64,000 bases of DNA from Lysobacter enzymogenes (GCF_017355525.1 NZ_CP067395.1:3410001-3474000), one strand, 5' to 3'; shown: positions 19,331-27,748, counted from the stretch's first letter. Numbers and translations: made by a program. Notes: generated by a model from the letters alone, not told the origin.

Positions 19331-20581
19331 ATGTCCCAGCCGCCCTTGAAAACCCGCGAACGCCTGTCCGAAGTCCGTTACGAAATCCGCGGTGAACTGG
19401 CCCGGCGAGCTCGCGAGTTGGAGGCCCAGGGACGCAAGCAGATCAAGCTCAACATCGGCAACCCCGGCGCGTTCGGTTTCCGCGCCCCCGAGCACCTGCA
19501 GCGCGCCATCGCCGAGCGCATCGCCGACACCGACCCCTACACCCACCAGCAGGGCTTGCCGGCCGCGCGCGAGGCCATCGCCGCGTTCTACAAGCGCCGC
19601 GGCACGCCGAACGCCTCGCCCGAACGGGTGTTCGTCGGCAACGGCGTCAGCGAGCTGATCGACCTGTCGCTGCGCGCCCTGCTGAACCCGGGCGACGAAG
19701 TGCTGCTGCCCTCGCCCGACTACCCGCTGTGGTCGGCCGCGACCATCCTCAACGACGGCCGCCCGGTGTACTACCGCTGCCAGCCGGAGAACGGCTTCCT
19801 GCCCGATCCGGACGAGATCGAGCAACTGGTCTCCAGCCGCACCCGCGCGATCGTGCTGATCAATCCGAACAACCCGACCGGCGCGGCCTATCCGCGCGCG
19901 CTGATCGAGCGCATCGTCGCGATCGCCGCCAAGCACCGGCTGTTGCTGCTGTGCGACGAGATCTACGACTCGATCCTGTACGGCGACGCGCAGTTCGAGC
20001 CGGTCGCGCCGATCGCCGGCGACCTGCCGTGCCTGAGCTTCGGCGGGCTGTCCAAGGTCCACCGCGCCTGCGGCTGGCGGGTCGGCTGGGCGGTGCTGTC
20101 GGGCGATCCTCTGGCCACCGGCGAGTTCCACCACGCGATGGACCTGCTCGGCGCGCTGCGCCTGTGCGCCAACGTGCCCGGCCAGTTCGCGATCGAGGCC
20201 GCGCTGAACGGCGCCGACACCATCACCCCGCTGTGCCGCCCCGGCGGCCGCCTGTTCGAAGCGCGGCGCGCGGTGATCGAGGCGGTCGAGGCGAGCAAGC
20301 ACCTGCAACTGGTCGCGCCGGCCGGCGCGCTGTACGCGTTCCCGGCGGTGACCGGCGCGGCCGCGCAAGGCTTCGACGACCACAAGTTCGCGCTGGAACT
20401 GCTGGAAACCGAGGACGTGCTGGTGGTCCCGGGTTCGAGCTTCAACGTCCCTTACCGCAACCATTTCCGCGTCACCCTGCTGCCGCAGCCGGACGACGTG
20501 CGCGAGGTGTTCGTGCGGATCGAGCGCGTGCTCGACCGCCACGCCGAGCGTGCCGGCGCGCCGCGCGCCGCCGTCGCCTGA
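19331..20581 (+). CDS. PLP-dependent aminotransferase, AlaA-like
   Basis: A 416-residue class I/II aminotransferase. It has NIGNPGAFGFRAPEHL, the cofactor loop in GNGVSELIDL, NPNNPTGAAYP, CDEIYDSILYG, and the Schiff-base Lys242 in FGGLSKVHRACGWRVGW. The pattern (SKVHRACGWRVGW; NIGNPGAFGF) is closest to AlaA, which interconverts alanine/2-oxoglutarate and pyruvate/glutamate. The ATG at 19331 gives MSQPPLKTRERLSEVRYEIR. It ends 8 bp before the SGNH hydrolase gene, so the two form one transcript. Confidence 0.9.
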   Translation: MSQPPLKTRERLSEVRYEIRGELARRARELEAQGRKQIKLNIGNPGAFGFRAPEHLQRAIAERIADTDPYTHQQGLPAAREAIAAFYKRRGTPNASPERVFVGNGVSELIDLSLRALLNPGDEVLLPSPDYPLWSAATILNDGRPVYYRCQPENGFLPDPDEIEQLVSSRTRAIVLINPNNPTGAAYPRALIERIVAIAAKHRLLLLCDEIYDSILYGDAQFEPVAPIAGDLPCLSFGGLSKVHRACGWRVGWAVLSGDPLATGEFHHAMDLLGALRLCANVPGQFAIEAALNGADTITPLCRPGGRLFEARRAVIEAVEASKHLQLVAPAGALYAFPAVTGAAAQGFDDHKFALELLETEDVLVVPGSSFNVPYRNHFRVTLLPQPDDVREVFVRIERVLDRHAERAGAPRAAVA

Positions 20582-20589
20582 GCGCGGCG

Positions 20590-21204
20590 ATGGCGCGCTC
20601 GTATCTGGCGCTCGGCGACAGCTACACCATCGGCGAAGCGGTTCCCGAAGCCGGCCGCTGGCCGGTGCAGCTGGTCGCCGGCCTGGCCGCGCGCGGCATC
20701 GCCGTGGCGCCGCCGCGCATCGTCGCCACGACCGGCTGGACCACCGACGAGCTCGCGCTGGCGCTCGATCTGGCCGAGCCGCTCGGCGAATGGGATTTCG
20801 TCAGCCTGCTGATCGGCGTCAACAACCAGTACCGCGGCCGCAGCGCCGCGCAGTACGCCGGCGAGTACCGCGAACTGCTGGAGCGCGCGATCGGCTACGC
20901 GCGCGGCCGCCCCGACCGGGTGCTGGCGCTGGCGATCCCCGACTGGGGCGCGACCCCGTTCGGCGCCCAGGACAAGCGCGGCGCGGCCGCGATCGGCGCC
21001 GAACTCGACGTGTTCAACATCACCGCCGGCGAAATCTGCGCGCGCTACGGCGTGGCCTTCGTCGACATCGGGCCGGTTTCGCGCGAGTTGGCCGCCGACC
21101 CGGCGATGCTGGCCGAGGATGCGCTGCATCCTTCGGCGCGGATGTACGCGCGCTGGACCGAACTCGCGCTGCCGGTCGCGGAGCGCCTGCTCGGGCGCGA
21201 TTGA
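20590..21204 (+). CDS. SGNH/GDSL-family hydrolase
   Basis: A 204-residue esterase/lipase-type hydrolase. Block I is YLALGDSYTIGEAV with nucleophile Ser11, block III is LLIGVNNQYRG (oxyanion Asn), and block V is DALHPSARMY with the Asp177/His180 pair. No signal peptide, so cytosolic. It starts 8 bp after the aminotransferase stop. Its last 90 bases are present a second time just downstream (21222-21313) without a stop codon. Confidence 0.9.
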   Translation: MARSYLALGDSYTIGEAVPEAGRWPVQLVAGLAARGIAVAPPRIVATTGWTTDELALALDLAEPLGEWDFVSLLIGVNNQYRGRSAAQYAGEYRELLERAIGYARGRPDRVLALAIPDWGATPFGAQDKRGAAAIGAELDVFNITAGEICARYGVAFVDIGPVSRELAADPAMLAEDALHPSARMYARWTELALPVAERLLGRD

Positions 21205-21221
21205 GCCCCGACGATCCGACC

Positions 21222-21313
21222 GAGGATGCGCCGCATCCTTCGGCGCGGACTTACGCGCGCTGGCCCGAACCGGCGCTGCCGCTGGCGCAGCGCCCGCCCG
21301 GGCGCGATCGAGC
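21222..21313 (+). repeat. Tandem duplicate of the 3' end of the SGNH hydrolase gene
   Basis: 92 bp here align without gaps to 21115-21206 (GAGGATGCG...CATCCTTCGGCGCGGA, then TACGCGCGCTGG), offset 107 bp. It would encode a degenerate copy of hydrolase residues 174-204, but the TGA has become CGA and other changes break the motif (ALHPSARMYAR to APHPSARTYAR in the matching frame). The offset is not a multiple of three. It is a decaying duplication, not a gene. Confidence 0.88.
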
Positions 21314-21463
21314 GCGGCGGACGCGGGCCGGATCGGCCCGTGCAAACGTTTCTGCAAGTGTTTCCAAAGGTAATCCCGCGGCGCACGCCGGTTTCCGCGC
21401 GACCCCGGCCGATGCCACACTGCCCGGGCCGGCGACGACGACGCCGCAGGATTCGCCCCGAGG

Positions 21464-22156
21464 ATGAGCTCAGCGGTACAAGCCATGCCCCCCGGCCAGG
21501 CCGTGCGGATCGCGCGCGCCTACCTGCCCGAGCATCCGCTCGGCAACCGCTGGGACTACTACTACAGCCGGGCCAAGCTCGGCAGCGACCCGCTCTATCC
21601 CGGCGTCAGCGAAGCCCTGCGCGGCACCCGCGCGCCGCTGCTCGACCTGGGCTGCGGCCTGGGCCTGCTGGCCCACACCCTGCGCGCCGACGGCATCGGC
21701 CTGGGCTACCGCGGCGTCGACAGCGACGCGGCCAAGATCCGCCGCGCAGGCCGCGCCGCGGCGCGGGTCGGCCTCGATCAGGCGCGTTTCGCGGTCATGG
21801 ACCTGGCGCGCGAACTGCCCGAACACCGCGGCAGCGTGGCGATGCTCGACGTGCTCCAGTTCATCCCCTACCCCGCGCAGGCGCGCGCCATCGACGCGAT
21901 GATCGCGATGCTGACGCCCGGCGCGCGGCTGGTGATCCGCACCGGCCTGGACGACGGCACCGGCCGCGCGCGGATCACCCGCGCGGTCGACGTGTTCGCG
22001 CGCGCGCTGGGCTGGATGAACGCGATGCCGCGCTATTACCCCGACGGCGAGGCCTTGCGCGCGCGGCTGCGCGATGCGGGGTTGCGGGTCGAGTTCACGC
22101 CGTTGTATGGGCGTACGCCGTTCAACAACTGGCGGATCGTGGCGGCGCGGGACTGA
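21464..22156 (+). CDS. Class I SAM-dependent methyltransferase
   Basis: A 230-residue enzyme with the SAM-binding motif I LLDLGCGLGLLAHTLR (about residues 58-73), an acidic motif II in YRGVDSDAAK, and motif post-I/III in VAMLDVLQFIPYP. The N-terminus contains HPLGNRWDYYYSRAKLGSDP. The C-terminus has PLYGRTPFNNWRIVAARD, resembling methyltransferases next to lipid or polyene synthesis genes in xanthomonads. The substrate is unknown. The start is the ATG at 21464 (MSSAVQAMPPG); a Met eight codons in is possible. Confidence 0.85.
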   Translation: MSSAVQAMPPGQAVRIARAYLPEHPLGNRWDYYYSRAKLGSDPLYPGVSEALRGTRAPLLDLGCGLGLLAHTLRADGIGLGYRGVDSDAAKIRRAGRAAARVGLDQARFAVMDLARELPEHRGSVAMLDVLQFIPYPAQARAIDAMIAMLTPGARLVIRTGLDDGTGRARITRAVDVFARALGWMNAMPRYYPDGEALRARLRDAGLRVEFTPLYGRTPFNNWRIVAARD

Positions 22157-22186
22157 GCGCAAGCGGGTTCGTCGTCGTTGCGGTTT

Positions 22187-22260
22187 CGCGGTCGCAGCTC
22201 GCGCAGCTCCTACAGGAGCTCCGGTATCCGACTGTAGGAGCTGCGCAAGCTGCGACCGCG
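22187..22260. repeat. REP-like inverted repeat, short form (GCTGCGC variant)
   Basis: 29-bp arms at 22187-22215 and 22232-22260 with a 16-bp centre. Core is GTAGGAGCTGCGCAAGCTGC instead of GGCGCGAGCCGC, with a matched change on both arms. It sits between convergent genes. Confidence 0.9.
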
Positions 22261-22294
22261 CCAACGCAACTACGCCGCCACCCCATCGCAGCCG

Positions 22295-23083
22295 CTATCT
22301 CTCCACCGCCTCCGGCAACACGCAGCGATACCCCAACGCCCGCAACCGCGCCAGCAGCGCCGCCATCGTCTCCACGCTGCGCCCATGCCCCGCGCCTTCG
22401 TGCATCAGCACGATCGCGCCCGGCGCCAGGCCGCGCTCGATCCGCGCCAGCACCCGCTCGGGTTCGGCCGTCACCGCATCGAAACCGCGCGCGCTCCAGC
22501 CGACCCGGGCCAGCCCGCAGCGCTGCAGCGAACGCGCGACGAAGGGGTTGGCCATGCCGACCACCGCGCGGAACCACTGCAGGCGATAGCCCGGCAGCAG
22601 TTCGCGCAAGGTCCGGTCGGCGTCGGCGATCTCGCGCCGCATCGCCGCCGGGCCCAGCCGCCAGAACGCCGCCGAAGGATGGCTGGCGCTGTGGTGGCCG
22701 ACGCCGTGGCCGCGCCGCACGATCTGCGCCAGCAACTGCGGCTGCGCTTTCGCGCGCTCGGCGACGACGAAGAAGGTCGCCTTGGCGCCGTGCGCGTCGA
22801 GCAGGTCGAGCATCGCTTCGGTGTCGGCCGACGGGCCGTCGTCGATGGTCAGCCACACCGCCGGCTCGGGCGTCGGCAGGCGCCGCAGCACCGGGCTGAA
22901 CAAGGCCGAGCCGGGATTCAGGGTGCCCCACAGCATCGTCCAGTGGCTCAGCGTCAACGCCGTCAGGCCGACCGCCCAGCCCAGCCACAGCCACAGGCCG
23001 AGTACGGCCAGCTGCGAGGCCGCGAACAGCCACAGCGCGGCGGCGGGGTGGCGCGGCGGTCGGTGCGGGACCGGAACAGTCAT
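22295..23083 (-). CDS. Polysaccharide deacetylase (NodB-homology) family protein
   Basis: A 262-residue membrane-anchored hydrolase of the carbohydrate esterase 4 type. One or two N-terminal hydrophobic helices (ALWLFAASQLAVLGLWLWLG, then VGLTALTLSHWTM) precede the NodB domain from about residue 72. Motif 1 is LTIDDGPSADTEAM (Asp-Asp), motif 2 is GHHSASHP with the two metal histidines, motif 3 is degenerate (RAVVG instead of RxPxG), and the last motif is IVLMHEGAGHG. It would act on a cell-envelope or lipid-linked sugar; which one is unknown. The family also includes ArnD-like deformylases. Confidence 0.87.
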   Translation of the reverse strand: MTVPVPHRPPRHPAAALWLFAASQLAVLGLWLWLGWAVGLTALTLSHWTMLWGTLNPGSALFSPVLRRLPTPEPAVWLTIDDGPSADTEAMLDLLDAHGAKATFFVVAERAKAQPQLLAQIVRRGHGVGHHSASHPSAAFWRLGPAAMRREIADADRTLRELLPGYRLQWFRAVVGMANPFVARSLQRCGLARVGWSARGFDAVTAEPERVLARIERGLAPGAIVLMHEGAGHGRSVETMAALLARLRALGYRCVLPEAVER

Positions 23084-23278
23084 CGGCGCGGCGGGCCCGG
23101 GGGCGAGGGGCGTCCATCGTAGCCGGCCGCCCGCCTCGGGGGGACCTACACGGCGCCGAGGCGGGCGCGCTCCGTCCTGCCCGCGCCGTGCGACCCGCCC
23201 GGGCGCGGGCCGCCGGCCACTTGCATCGCCGCGCCGCAGCCCCCATCTGCGGAGAATTCCCGTCAGCCTCAGATTCCC

Positions 23279-24205
23279 ATGTCCCTCACTCCCGAACTGC
23301 GCTCGCGCATCGAAACCCTGCTCCAGTCCAACCGCGTCGTGCTATTCATGAAGGGCGCGCCGGACGCGCCGCAGTGCGGCTTCTCGGCGAAGGCCGCCGG
23401 CACCCTCAACGCGCTGCTGCCGCAGGGCTATGCGCATGTGGACGTGCTCAGCGACGCCGAGATCCGCGAGGGCATCAAGGCCTACGGCGAGTGGCCGACC
23501 ATCCCGCAGCTGTACATCGACGGCCAGCTGGTCGGCGGCAGCGACATCATCCTGCAGATGGCCGACAGCGGCGAGCTGCACGGCGCGCTCGGCCTGCCGG
23601 CGCCCGACCGCAGCCCGCCGAAGCTCGAAATCACCGCGGCCGCGGCCAAGATGCTGCGCGACGCCGTCGCCGGCGCGGGCGAAAACTACGCGGTGCAGTT
23701 GGAAGTCGACGCGCGCCACAACGTGCGCCTGCAGCTGGCGCCGGTCGACGCCGACGCGGTCGCGGTCGAAATCGACGGTGTGCGCGTGCAGACCGACTGG
23801 ATCAACGCGCGCCGCGCCGACGGCGTGTCGATCGACTGGGCCGACGACGAGCGCGGCCGCGGTCTGGTCATCACCAATCCGAACGCGCCGCCGGCGGTGC
23901 GTTCGATCGATCCGGCCGAGGCGCGCGAGCGCGTGCGCGCCGGCAGCCTGCGCCTGATCGACGTGCGCCCGGCCGACGAACGCGCGCTGGCCCAGGCCGA
24001 TGTCGCCTTCGACAGCTTCGACGCCGGCACCCAGGCGCTGGAAGCGCTGCCGAAGGACGCGCCGGTCGCGTTCCTGTGCCACCGCGGCGGGCGCAGCGCG
24101 CAGGCCGCCGAGCATTTCCGCCAGCTCGGTTTCCGCGAGGTCTACAACGTGGTCGGCGGCATCGACGCGTGGGCCGATCTGGACGGCGGCATCGCCAAGT
24201 ACTGA
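23279..24205 (+). CDS. Grx4-type monothiol glutaredoxin fused to a HesB-like and a rhodanese domain
   Basis: A 308-residue cytosolic three-domain protein for iron-sulfur or sulfur handling. Residues 1-108 are a Grx4 glutaredoxin with the CGFS site (33-36) and WPTIPQLYIDGQLVGGSDII. Residues about 114-202 resemble an A-type Fe-S carrier (LEITAAAAKMLRDAVAG; GVSIDWADDERGRGLVITNP), but the carrier's cysteines are absent: the tail reads NPNAPPAVRS instead of NPN...CGCG. Residues about 207-308 are a rhodanese with active Cys267 in LCHRGGRS. Xanthomonads carry this fusion in place of the stand-alone Grx4. The ATG is at 23279. Confidence 0.92.
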   Translation: MSLTPELRSRIETLLQSNRVVLFMKGAPDAPQCGFSAKAAGTLNALLPQGYAHVDVLSDAEIREGIKAYGEWPTIPQLYIDGQLVGGSDIILQMADSGELHGALGLPAPDRSPPKLEITAAAAKMLRDAVAGAGENYAVQLEVDARHNVRLQLAPVDADAVAVEIDGVRVQTDWINARRADGVSIDWADDERGRGLVITNPNAPPAVRSIDPAEARERVRAGSLRLIDVRPADERALAQADVAFDSFDAGTQALEALPKDAPVAFLCHRGGRSAQAAEHFRQLGFREVYNVVGGIDAWADLDGGIAKY

Positions 24206-24229
24206 GCGCGGAGTTCGTCCCGGTAATGC

Positions 24230-24257
24230 GAAGCCGCGGCCTTCGGGACGCGGCTTC
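24230..24257 (+). terminator. Stem-loop after the glutaredoxin fusion gene
   Basis: Perfect 9-bp arms GAAGCCGCG and CGCGGCTTC with a 10-base loop, 24 bp after the stop codon, followed by GTGCTTTCT. A short T-run makes it a plausible but weak intrinsic terminator. Confidence 0.6.
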
Positions 24258-24294
24258 GTGCTTTCTGGGATTCGCGCTAAAGGCGGATGCCTCC

Positions 24295-24393
24295 CTGTAG
24301 GAGCGGCGCGAGCCGCGACCGCGACAACGCACCTGCGGCGAAAGTTGCGACGTAGTTGCGCTGTCGCGGTCGCGGCTCGCGCCGCTCCTACAG
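24295..24393. repeat. 99-bp inverted-repeat element (copy 4 of 6)
   Basis: CTGTAGGAGC to GCTCCTACAG, 99 bp, between the convergent glutaredoxin and DUF924 genes, just beyond the stem-loop. Confidence 0.93.
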
Positions 24394-24406
24394 GGGGCTC
24401 GCCGAC

Positions 24407-24964
24407 TCAGCCCTTGAACCCGCCGCCATCGAGATAGGCCTGTTCCTCGGCCGTCGTCGCCCGCCCCAGTACCGTATTGCGGTGCGGAAAGCGCCCGAAC
24501 CGCTCGACGATCTGCTGGTGCTGCACCGCCCACTGCGCCGGATCGCTGCCGTCGTCGGACGGCGGCAGCCCGCGATGCAGGTCGACCGAGCGCTGCTGGT
24601 CGGCCGGGTCTTCGGAATGCTCGAACGGCAGATAGAAGAACGGCCGCAGCGCCGCCTCGATCTTCTGGTCGTGGCCGAGCTCCAGCGCACGCCGCGCGTA
24701 ATGGCGCGCCAGCGGATCGGTGGCGAACGCGTGGGCGCTGCCGCGGAACACGTTGCGCGGAATCTGGTCGAGCAGGATCAGCAGCGCGAGCGCCGACTCG
24801 GCGTCGCGCTCGACCCAGTCGTCGTGCTCGCGCCGCGCGGCGGCGAAGTGCGCTTCGAGAAAGCCGCTGCGGCATTGCTGGTCGAAGCGGTCGTTGCGGT
24901 CGAACCAGCGGTCGGGGCCGGCGTCGCGCCAGAAGGCGACGACGTCCTGGGCGGTGATGGACAT
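24407..24964 (-). CDS. DUF924 family protein
   Basis: A 185-residue helical soluble protein. It has the DUF924 hallmarks VVAFWRDAGPDRWFDRNDRF near the start, LLILLDQIPRNVFRGSAHAF in the middle (LDQFPRNxFRG consensus) and PFFYLPFEHSEDPADQQRSV. The family has a TPR-like fold and unknown function. The start at 24964 is fixed by the family N-terminus (MSITAQDVVAFW); the frame stays open 29 codons further into a repeat element but that part is not conserved. It stands alone between repeats. Confidence 0.9.
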   Translation of the reverse strand: MSITAQDVVAFWRDAGPDRWFDRNDRFDQQCRSGFLEAHFAAARREHDDWVERDAESALALLILLDQIPRNVFRGSAHAFATDPLARHYARRALELGHDQKIEAALRPFFYLPFEHSEDPADQQRSVDLHRGLPPSDDGSDPAQWAVQHQQIVERFGRFPHRNTVLGRATTAEEQAYLDGGGFKG

Positions 24965-25018
24965 GGCGGATCCAGAGGGGAGACGGAGCCGAACCGTAGC
25001 ACGACCGCTGAGGTCCGA

Positions 25019-25117
25019 CTGTAGGAGCGACGCGAGTCGCGACTGCGACAACGCAACTGCGGCGATGGTTGCGGCGTAGGTGCGTTGTCGCAGTCGCGGC
25101 TCGCGCCGCTCCTACAG
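25019..25117. repeat. 99-bp inverted-repeat element (copy 5 of 6), mixed arms
   Basis: Left arm is of the GCGACGCGAGTCGC type (as in copy 1), right arm of the GGCTCGCGCC type (as in copies 2-4), still 99 bp. The arms therefore pair with mismatches, which looks like recombination between subtypes. It lies between the minus-strand DUF924 and LprI-like genes. Confidence 0.9.
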
Positions 25118-25131
25118 GTAGGCCAGCAAGA

Positions 25132-25692
25132 TCAGGCCTCGCCGAGCTGCGTCTCCAGCTCGTTGATCCACGCCACGGTGATGCTTTCCATCGTCACCGC
25201 ATAGATCAACGGCCGCACCGAACCGGACGAATACGACTGCGCGACGAAGCGCGCATGCTGCTCGCGGAACGCCTGCCAGGCCTCGTGCGCGCGCTCGAAC
25301 GCGAGCCGGCCGTCGCCGTCGAGCTGTTCGCGCAGGTGCGCGACCACGCCGTTGAGGCGCGCCTGTTCGCGGCCGAGTTCGGCCATCGCCTGGCGGTTCA
25401 TCTCGGCCTGGCTGACCGCCTCGTCGCCCTGGTCGCGGGCGATCGCCTCGGCCTTGTCGACGTAGCTGTCGGCCACGCGCGCGGCGTGCTCGGCCTTGCC
25501 GATCAGGCGGTTTTCGAACCGGCGCAGTTCCTCGACGCTGGTGTGCGCGCCGTCCAGTTCCTGTTTGAGCGCGAGCAACTGCTTGCCGCGCTCGATCGCG
25601 TCGACGGTGCCGCGACGTTCGGCGATGCGTTGGATGAAGTAGAAGGCCCAGGTGAGCAGGGCGCCGATGACGGTGAAGATGAGCTGTTCCAT
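25132..25692 (-). CDS. Membrane-anchored protein with C-terminal LprI-like domain
   Basis: A 186-residue protein with one N-terminal helix (LIFTVIGALLTWAFYFIQRI, about residues 4-23), then a charged coiled coil (residues about 30-130), and a C-terminal region that fits the lysozyme-inhibitor LprI/DUF1311 pattern (RAHEAWQAFREQHARFVAQS; GSVRPLIYAVTMESITVAWI). The conserved cysteines of LprI are missing. Orientation and role are unknown: the helix could be a signal anchor with the rest in the periplasm. Lysozyme inhibition is only a family-based guess. Confidence 0.7.
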   Translation of the reverse strand: MEQLIFTVIGALLTWAFYFIQRIAERRGTVDAIERGKQLLALKQELDGAHTSVEELRRFENRLIGKAEHAARVADSYVDKAEAIARDQGDEAVSQAEMNRQAMAELGREQARLNGVVAHLREQLDGDGRLAFERAHEAWQAFREQHARFVAQSYSSGSVRPLIYAVTMESITVAWINELETQLGEA

Positions 25693-25769
25693 GACCTGTC
25701 CTCCGGTCGTGGAGCACAGTGTCGTGCGCGGGGGTCTCAGGCCTTCGGATGTCGCGTGTCGGGCGTCTC

Positions 25770-25795
25770 AAAACCCTGGAAAAAACAGGGGTTTT
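25770..25795 (-). terminator. Intrinsic terminator after the serine hydrolase gene
   Basis: On the minus strand AAAACCCCTG and CAGGGTTTT form a stem (one bulged C) around a TTTTTTC loop, ending in TTTT, 23 bp past the serine hydrolase stop. The flanking A-run also lets it work on the other strand. Confidence 0.7.
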
Positions 25796-25817
25796 CGCAA
25801 TCCCGTCAATGAATCGT

Positions 25818-26834
25818 TCAGTGCGTCCGCGCCGCCGTCAGCAGCGCGCGCAGGAGGTCCTGCGAACGGCGCTGGCCGTAGCCGCGGCCGTAGGCGCTGG
25901 ACTGGATCGCCACCACCATGCGCAGCGACGGCACCAGGTAGAGCTTGTTGCCGCCGTTGCCGGACGCGAACACGACTTCGATCTCGTCGGAACCGATGCG
26001 CTGCGTCTTGCGATACCAGAAGTAACCGTACTCGTCGGCGTAGGGATCGACCGCGCCGATGCGCACGCGCGGCGCCAGGATCGCGCGCAGCGTGTCGGCG
26101 CGCACGATCTCGCGGCCCTGCCAGCGGCCGCCGTCGAGCGCCATCTGGCCGATGCGGGCGAAGTCGCCCGCGCGCAGCGACAGGTTGCCCTGGCCTTTGG
26201 CGTGGCCGCCGGCGTCGCGCTGCCAGCGCCAGTCGGCGATGCCGAGCGGCGCGAACAACTGCGCGTTCGCGAATTCGTCCAAAGGCTGCCCGGTCGCGCT
26301 TTCCACGCACAATCCGGCGAGGTAGGCGGTCAGCGAGTTGTAGGCGTAGCGCGTCCCCGGCGCCTCGCGCCGCGGCACCGCGAGCGCGAAGGCGACCGGA
26401 TCGGCGGCTTCGTCGAGGCGATCCTCGTTGCCGGGCGAGTCGGCGCGCTCGTCGTCGGCGTCCAGGCCCGAACGCATGCTCAGCAGATCGCCGGCGCGCA
26501 CGCCGGCCAAGGCCTTGCCGCGCGCAGGCAGGCAGCGCGCGACGGGTTGCTCGAAACGCAGCCGCCCGCGATCGACCGCGATCCCCGCGAGCAGCGCGGT
26601 CACGCTCTTGCCGGCGGAGCGGATGTCGTGCAGCGATTGCGCATCGGCGCCGTTGTAATAGCGCTGCGCGACGACCGCGCCGTCGCGCAGCACCACCACC
26701 GCCTTGAGGTCGGCGCGCGCGTCGCCGTCCCAGCGCGCCAGCACGCGTTCGAATGCGGCGTCGGCGGCCGACGCCGGCGCGGCCAGCGCCAGCCACGCCA
26801 GCAGGCCGCAGCCGCAGCGCAGCAGCCGGCGCAC
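25818..26834 (-). CDS. Periplasmic serine hydrolase, class C beta-lactamase family
   Basis: A 338-residue hydrolase. The signal peptide is MRRLLRCGCGLLAWLALAAP ending ASA-ADAAF. The catalytic SxxK is in DIRSAGKSVTALLAG, the Tyr motif is YAYNSLTAYLAG (Tyr-Asn-Ser), and a third motif is near SGNGGNKLYLVP. This is the EstB/6-aminohexanoate-hydrolase-like group rather than a true beta-lactamase. I use the GTG at 26834; a TTG at 26858 whose TTGA overlaps the stop of the upstream gene is a good alternative and adds eight residues. Coupled to the gene at 26855-27748. Confidence 0.87.
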   Translation of the reverse strand: MRRLLRCGCGLLAWLALAAPASAADAAFERVLARWDGDARADLKAVVVLRDGAVVAQRYYNGADAQSLHDIRSAGKSVTALLAGIAVDRGRLRFEQPVARCLPARGKALAGVRAGDLLSMRSGLDADDERADSPGNEDRLDEAADPVAFALAVPRREAPGTRYAYNSLTAYLAGLCVESATGQPLDEFANAQLFAPLGIADWRWQRDAGGHAKGQGNLSLRAGDFARIGQMALDGGRWQGREIVRADTLRAILAPRVRIGAVDPYADEYGYFWYRKTQRIGSDEIEVVFASGNGGNKLYLVPSLRMVVAIQSSAYGRGYGQRRSQDLLRALLTAARTH

Positions 26835-26854
26835 CGCGCCGCGGCGCGACGCGC

Positions 26855-27748
26855 TCAAGGCGTCCGCTCGCGGCCGCCGAGGAACTGGTTCCAGGCCGAA
26901 TACAGATCCGAATCGTCGGCGCGCTTGGCCACGATCAGGTCGGCCGCTTCGACCCGCGTGCGCAGCTCGCCGTCGCGATCCACGGTTTCGCCGACCTTCG
27001 CCAGCAGGCCGTCCGGCGCCAGCGTGGGCGCCTGTTCGCGCGCGAAGCCGATCATCCCGGCCAGGCGCCCGCGCGCCTGCGCCAGCGCCGCGCGCAACGC
27101 CGCGGCGTCGCCGGCGAGCCAGTAATCGGCGTGGGCGCGATAGATCGCCGGCCATTCGCGTTGCGGCGAACGCGCCTCGGCGAGCGCCTTGCGGTATTCG
27201 CGCGCGCTCAGGCCGGGCTTGCGCTGTTCGACCTGGGCGACTTCGGCTTCGATCTCCTGCGCAGTCTTGGCCTGCAGTTCGTGCACCGGCGATTGATAGG
27301 CCAGCCGCAGCGGCCGCACGCCACGACCGGCGCCGAGCGGCCGCAGCTCGGCCAGCACGATCAGCGCCGACAAGTCCTGGCTCATGCCGTAGCGCAGCGA
27401 CAGCTGCGCGGCCGGGCCTGCGTCGCGGTGCAGCGCGGTCTTCAACGCAGCGCTCTCGGCGGCCACGTCGACTCTCGGCGCGAGCCGCTCGCGTTCGGCC
27501 AGGCTGGCGCGGCGCAGCTCCGGGGTCGAATTGAGCAGCGCGTTGAGGCCCAGGCCGACCACGCCGCCGACCCGCCACCATTCCTCGTCGTTGTTGCCGG
27601 CGGGATGGAAATAGAACACGCCCAGCTGCGGCTGCGCGATCAGTTCGTCCGCAGCCGGTGCGGCGGGCGGCGGCGGCTCGTCCGCCGCGGCGGACGAGCC
27701 CGCGACGCACAGCGCCGCCAGCAGGAAAACGACGGCGATGGTGCGCAT
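26855..27748 (-). CDS. Secreted protein of unknown function, 297 residues
   Basis: The N-terminal signal peptide MRTIAVVFLLAALCVAGSSA is cleaved near AAA-DEP, followed by a proline/alanine linker. The body contains LGVFYFHPAGNNDEEWWRVG and LSLRYGMSQDLSALIVLAELR and a helical, charged second half. I recognise no family. A strong ribosome site (AAGGAG) fixes the ATG at 27748. It ends where the serine hydrolase begins, so the two are one transcript and perhaps act together in the periplasm; the AMP nucleosidase is 45 bp upstream. Confidence 0.75.
   Translation of the reverse strand: MRTIAVVFLLAALCVAGSSAAADEPPPPAAPAADELIAQPQLGVFYFHPAGNNDEEWWRVGGVVGLGLNALLNSTPELRRASLAERERLAPRVDVAAESAALKTALHRDAGPAAQLSLRYGMSQDLSALIVLAELRPLGAGRGVRPLRLAYQSPVHELQAKTAQEIEAEVAQVEQRKPGLSAREYRKALAEARSPQREWPAIYRAHADYWLAGDAAALRAALAQARGRLAGMIGFAREQAPTLAPDGLLAKVGETVDRDGELRTRVEAADLIVAKRADDSDLYSAWNQFLGGRERTP

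Noticed and set aside
21205..21463. A possible frameshifted extension of the SGNH hydrolase
   Set aside because: The first copy already has the complete catalytic block and stop; the downstream copy is shifted by 107 bp and degenerate, so it is a duplication remnant.
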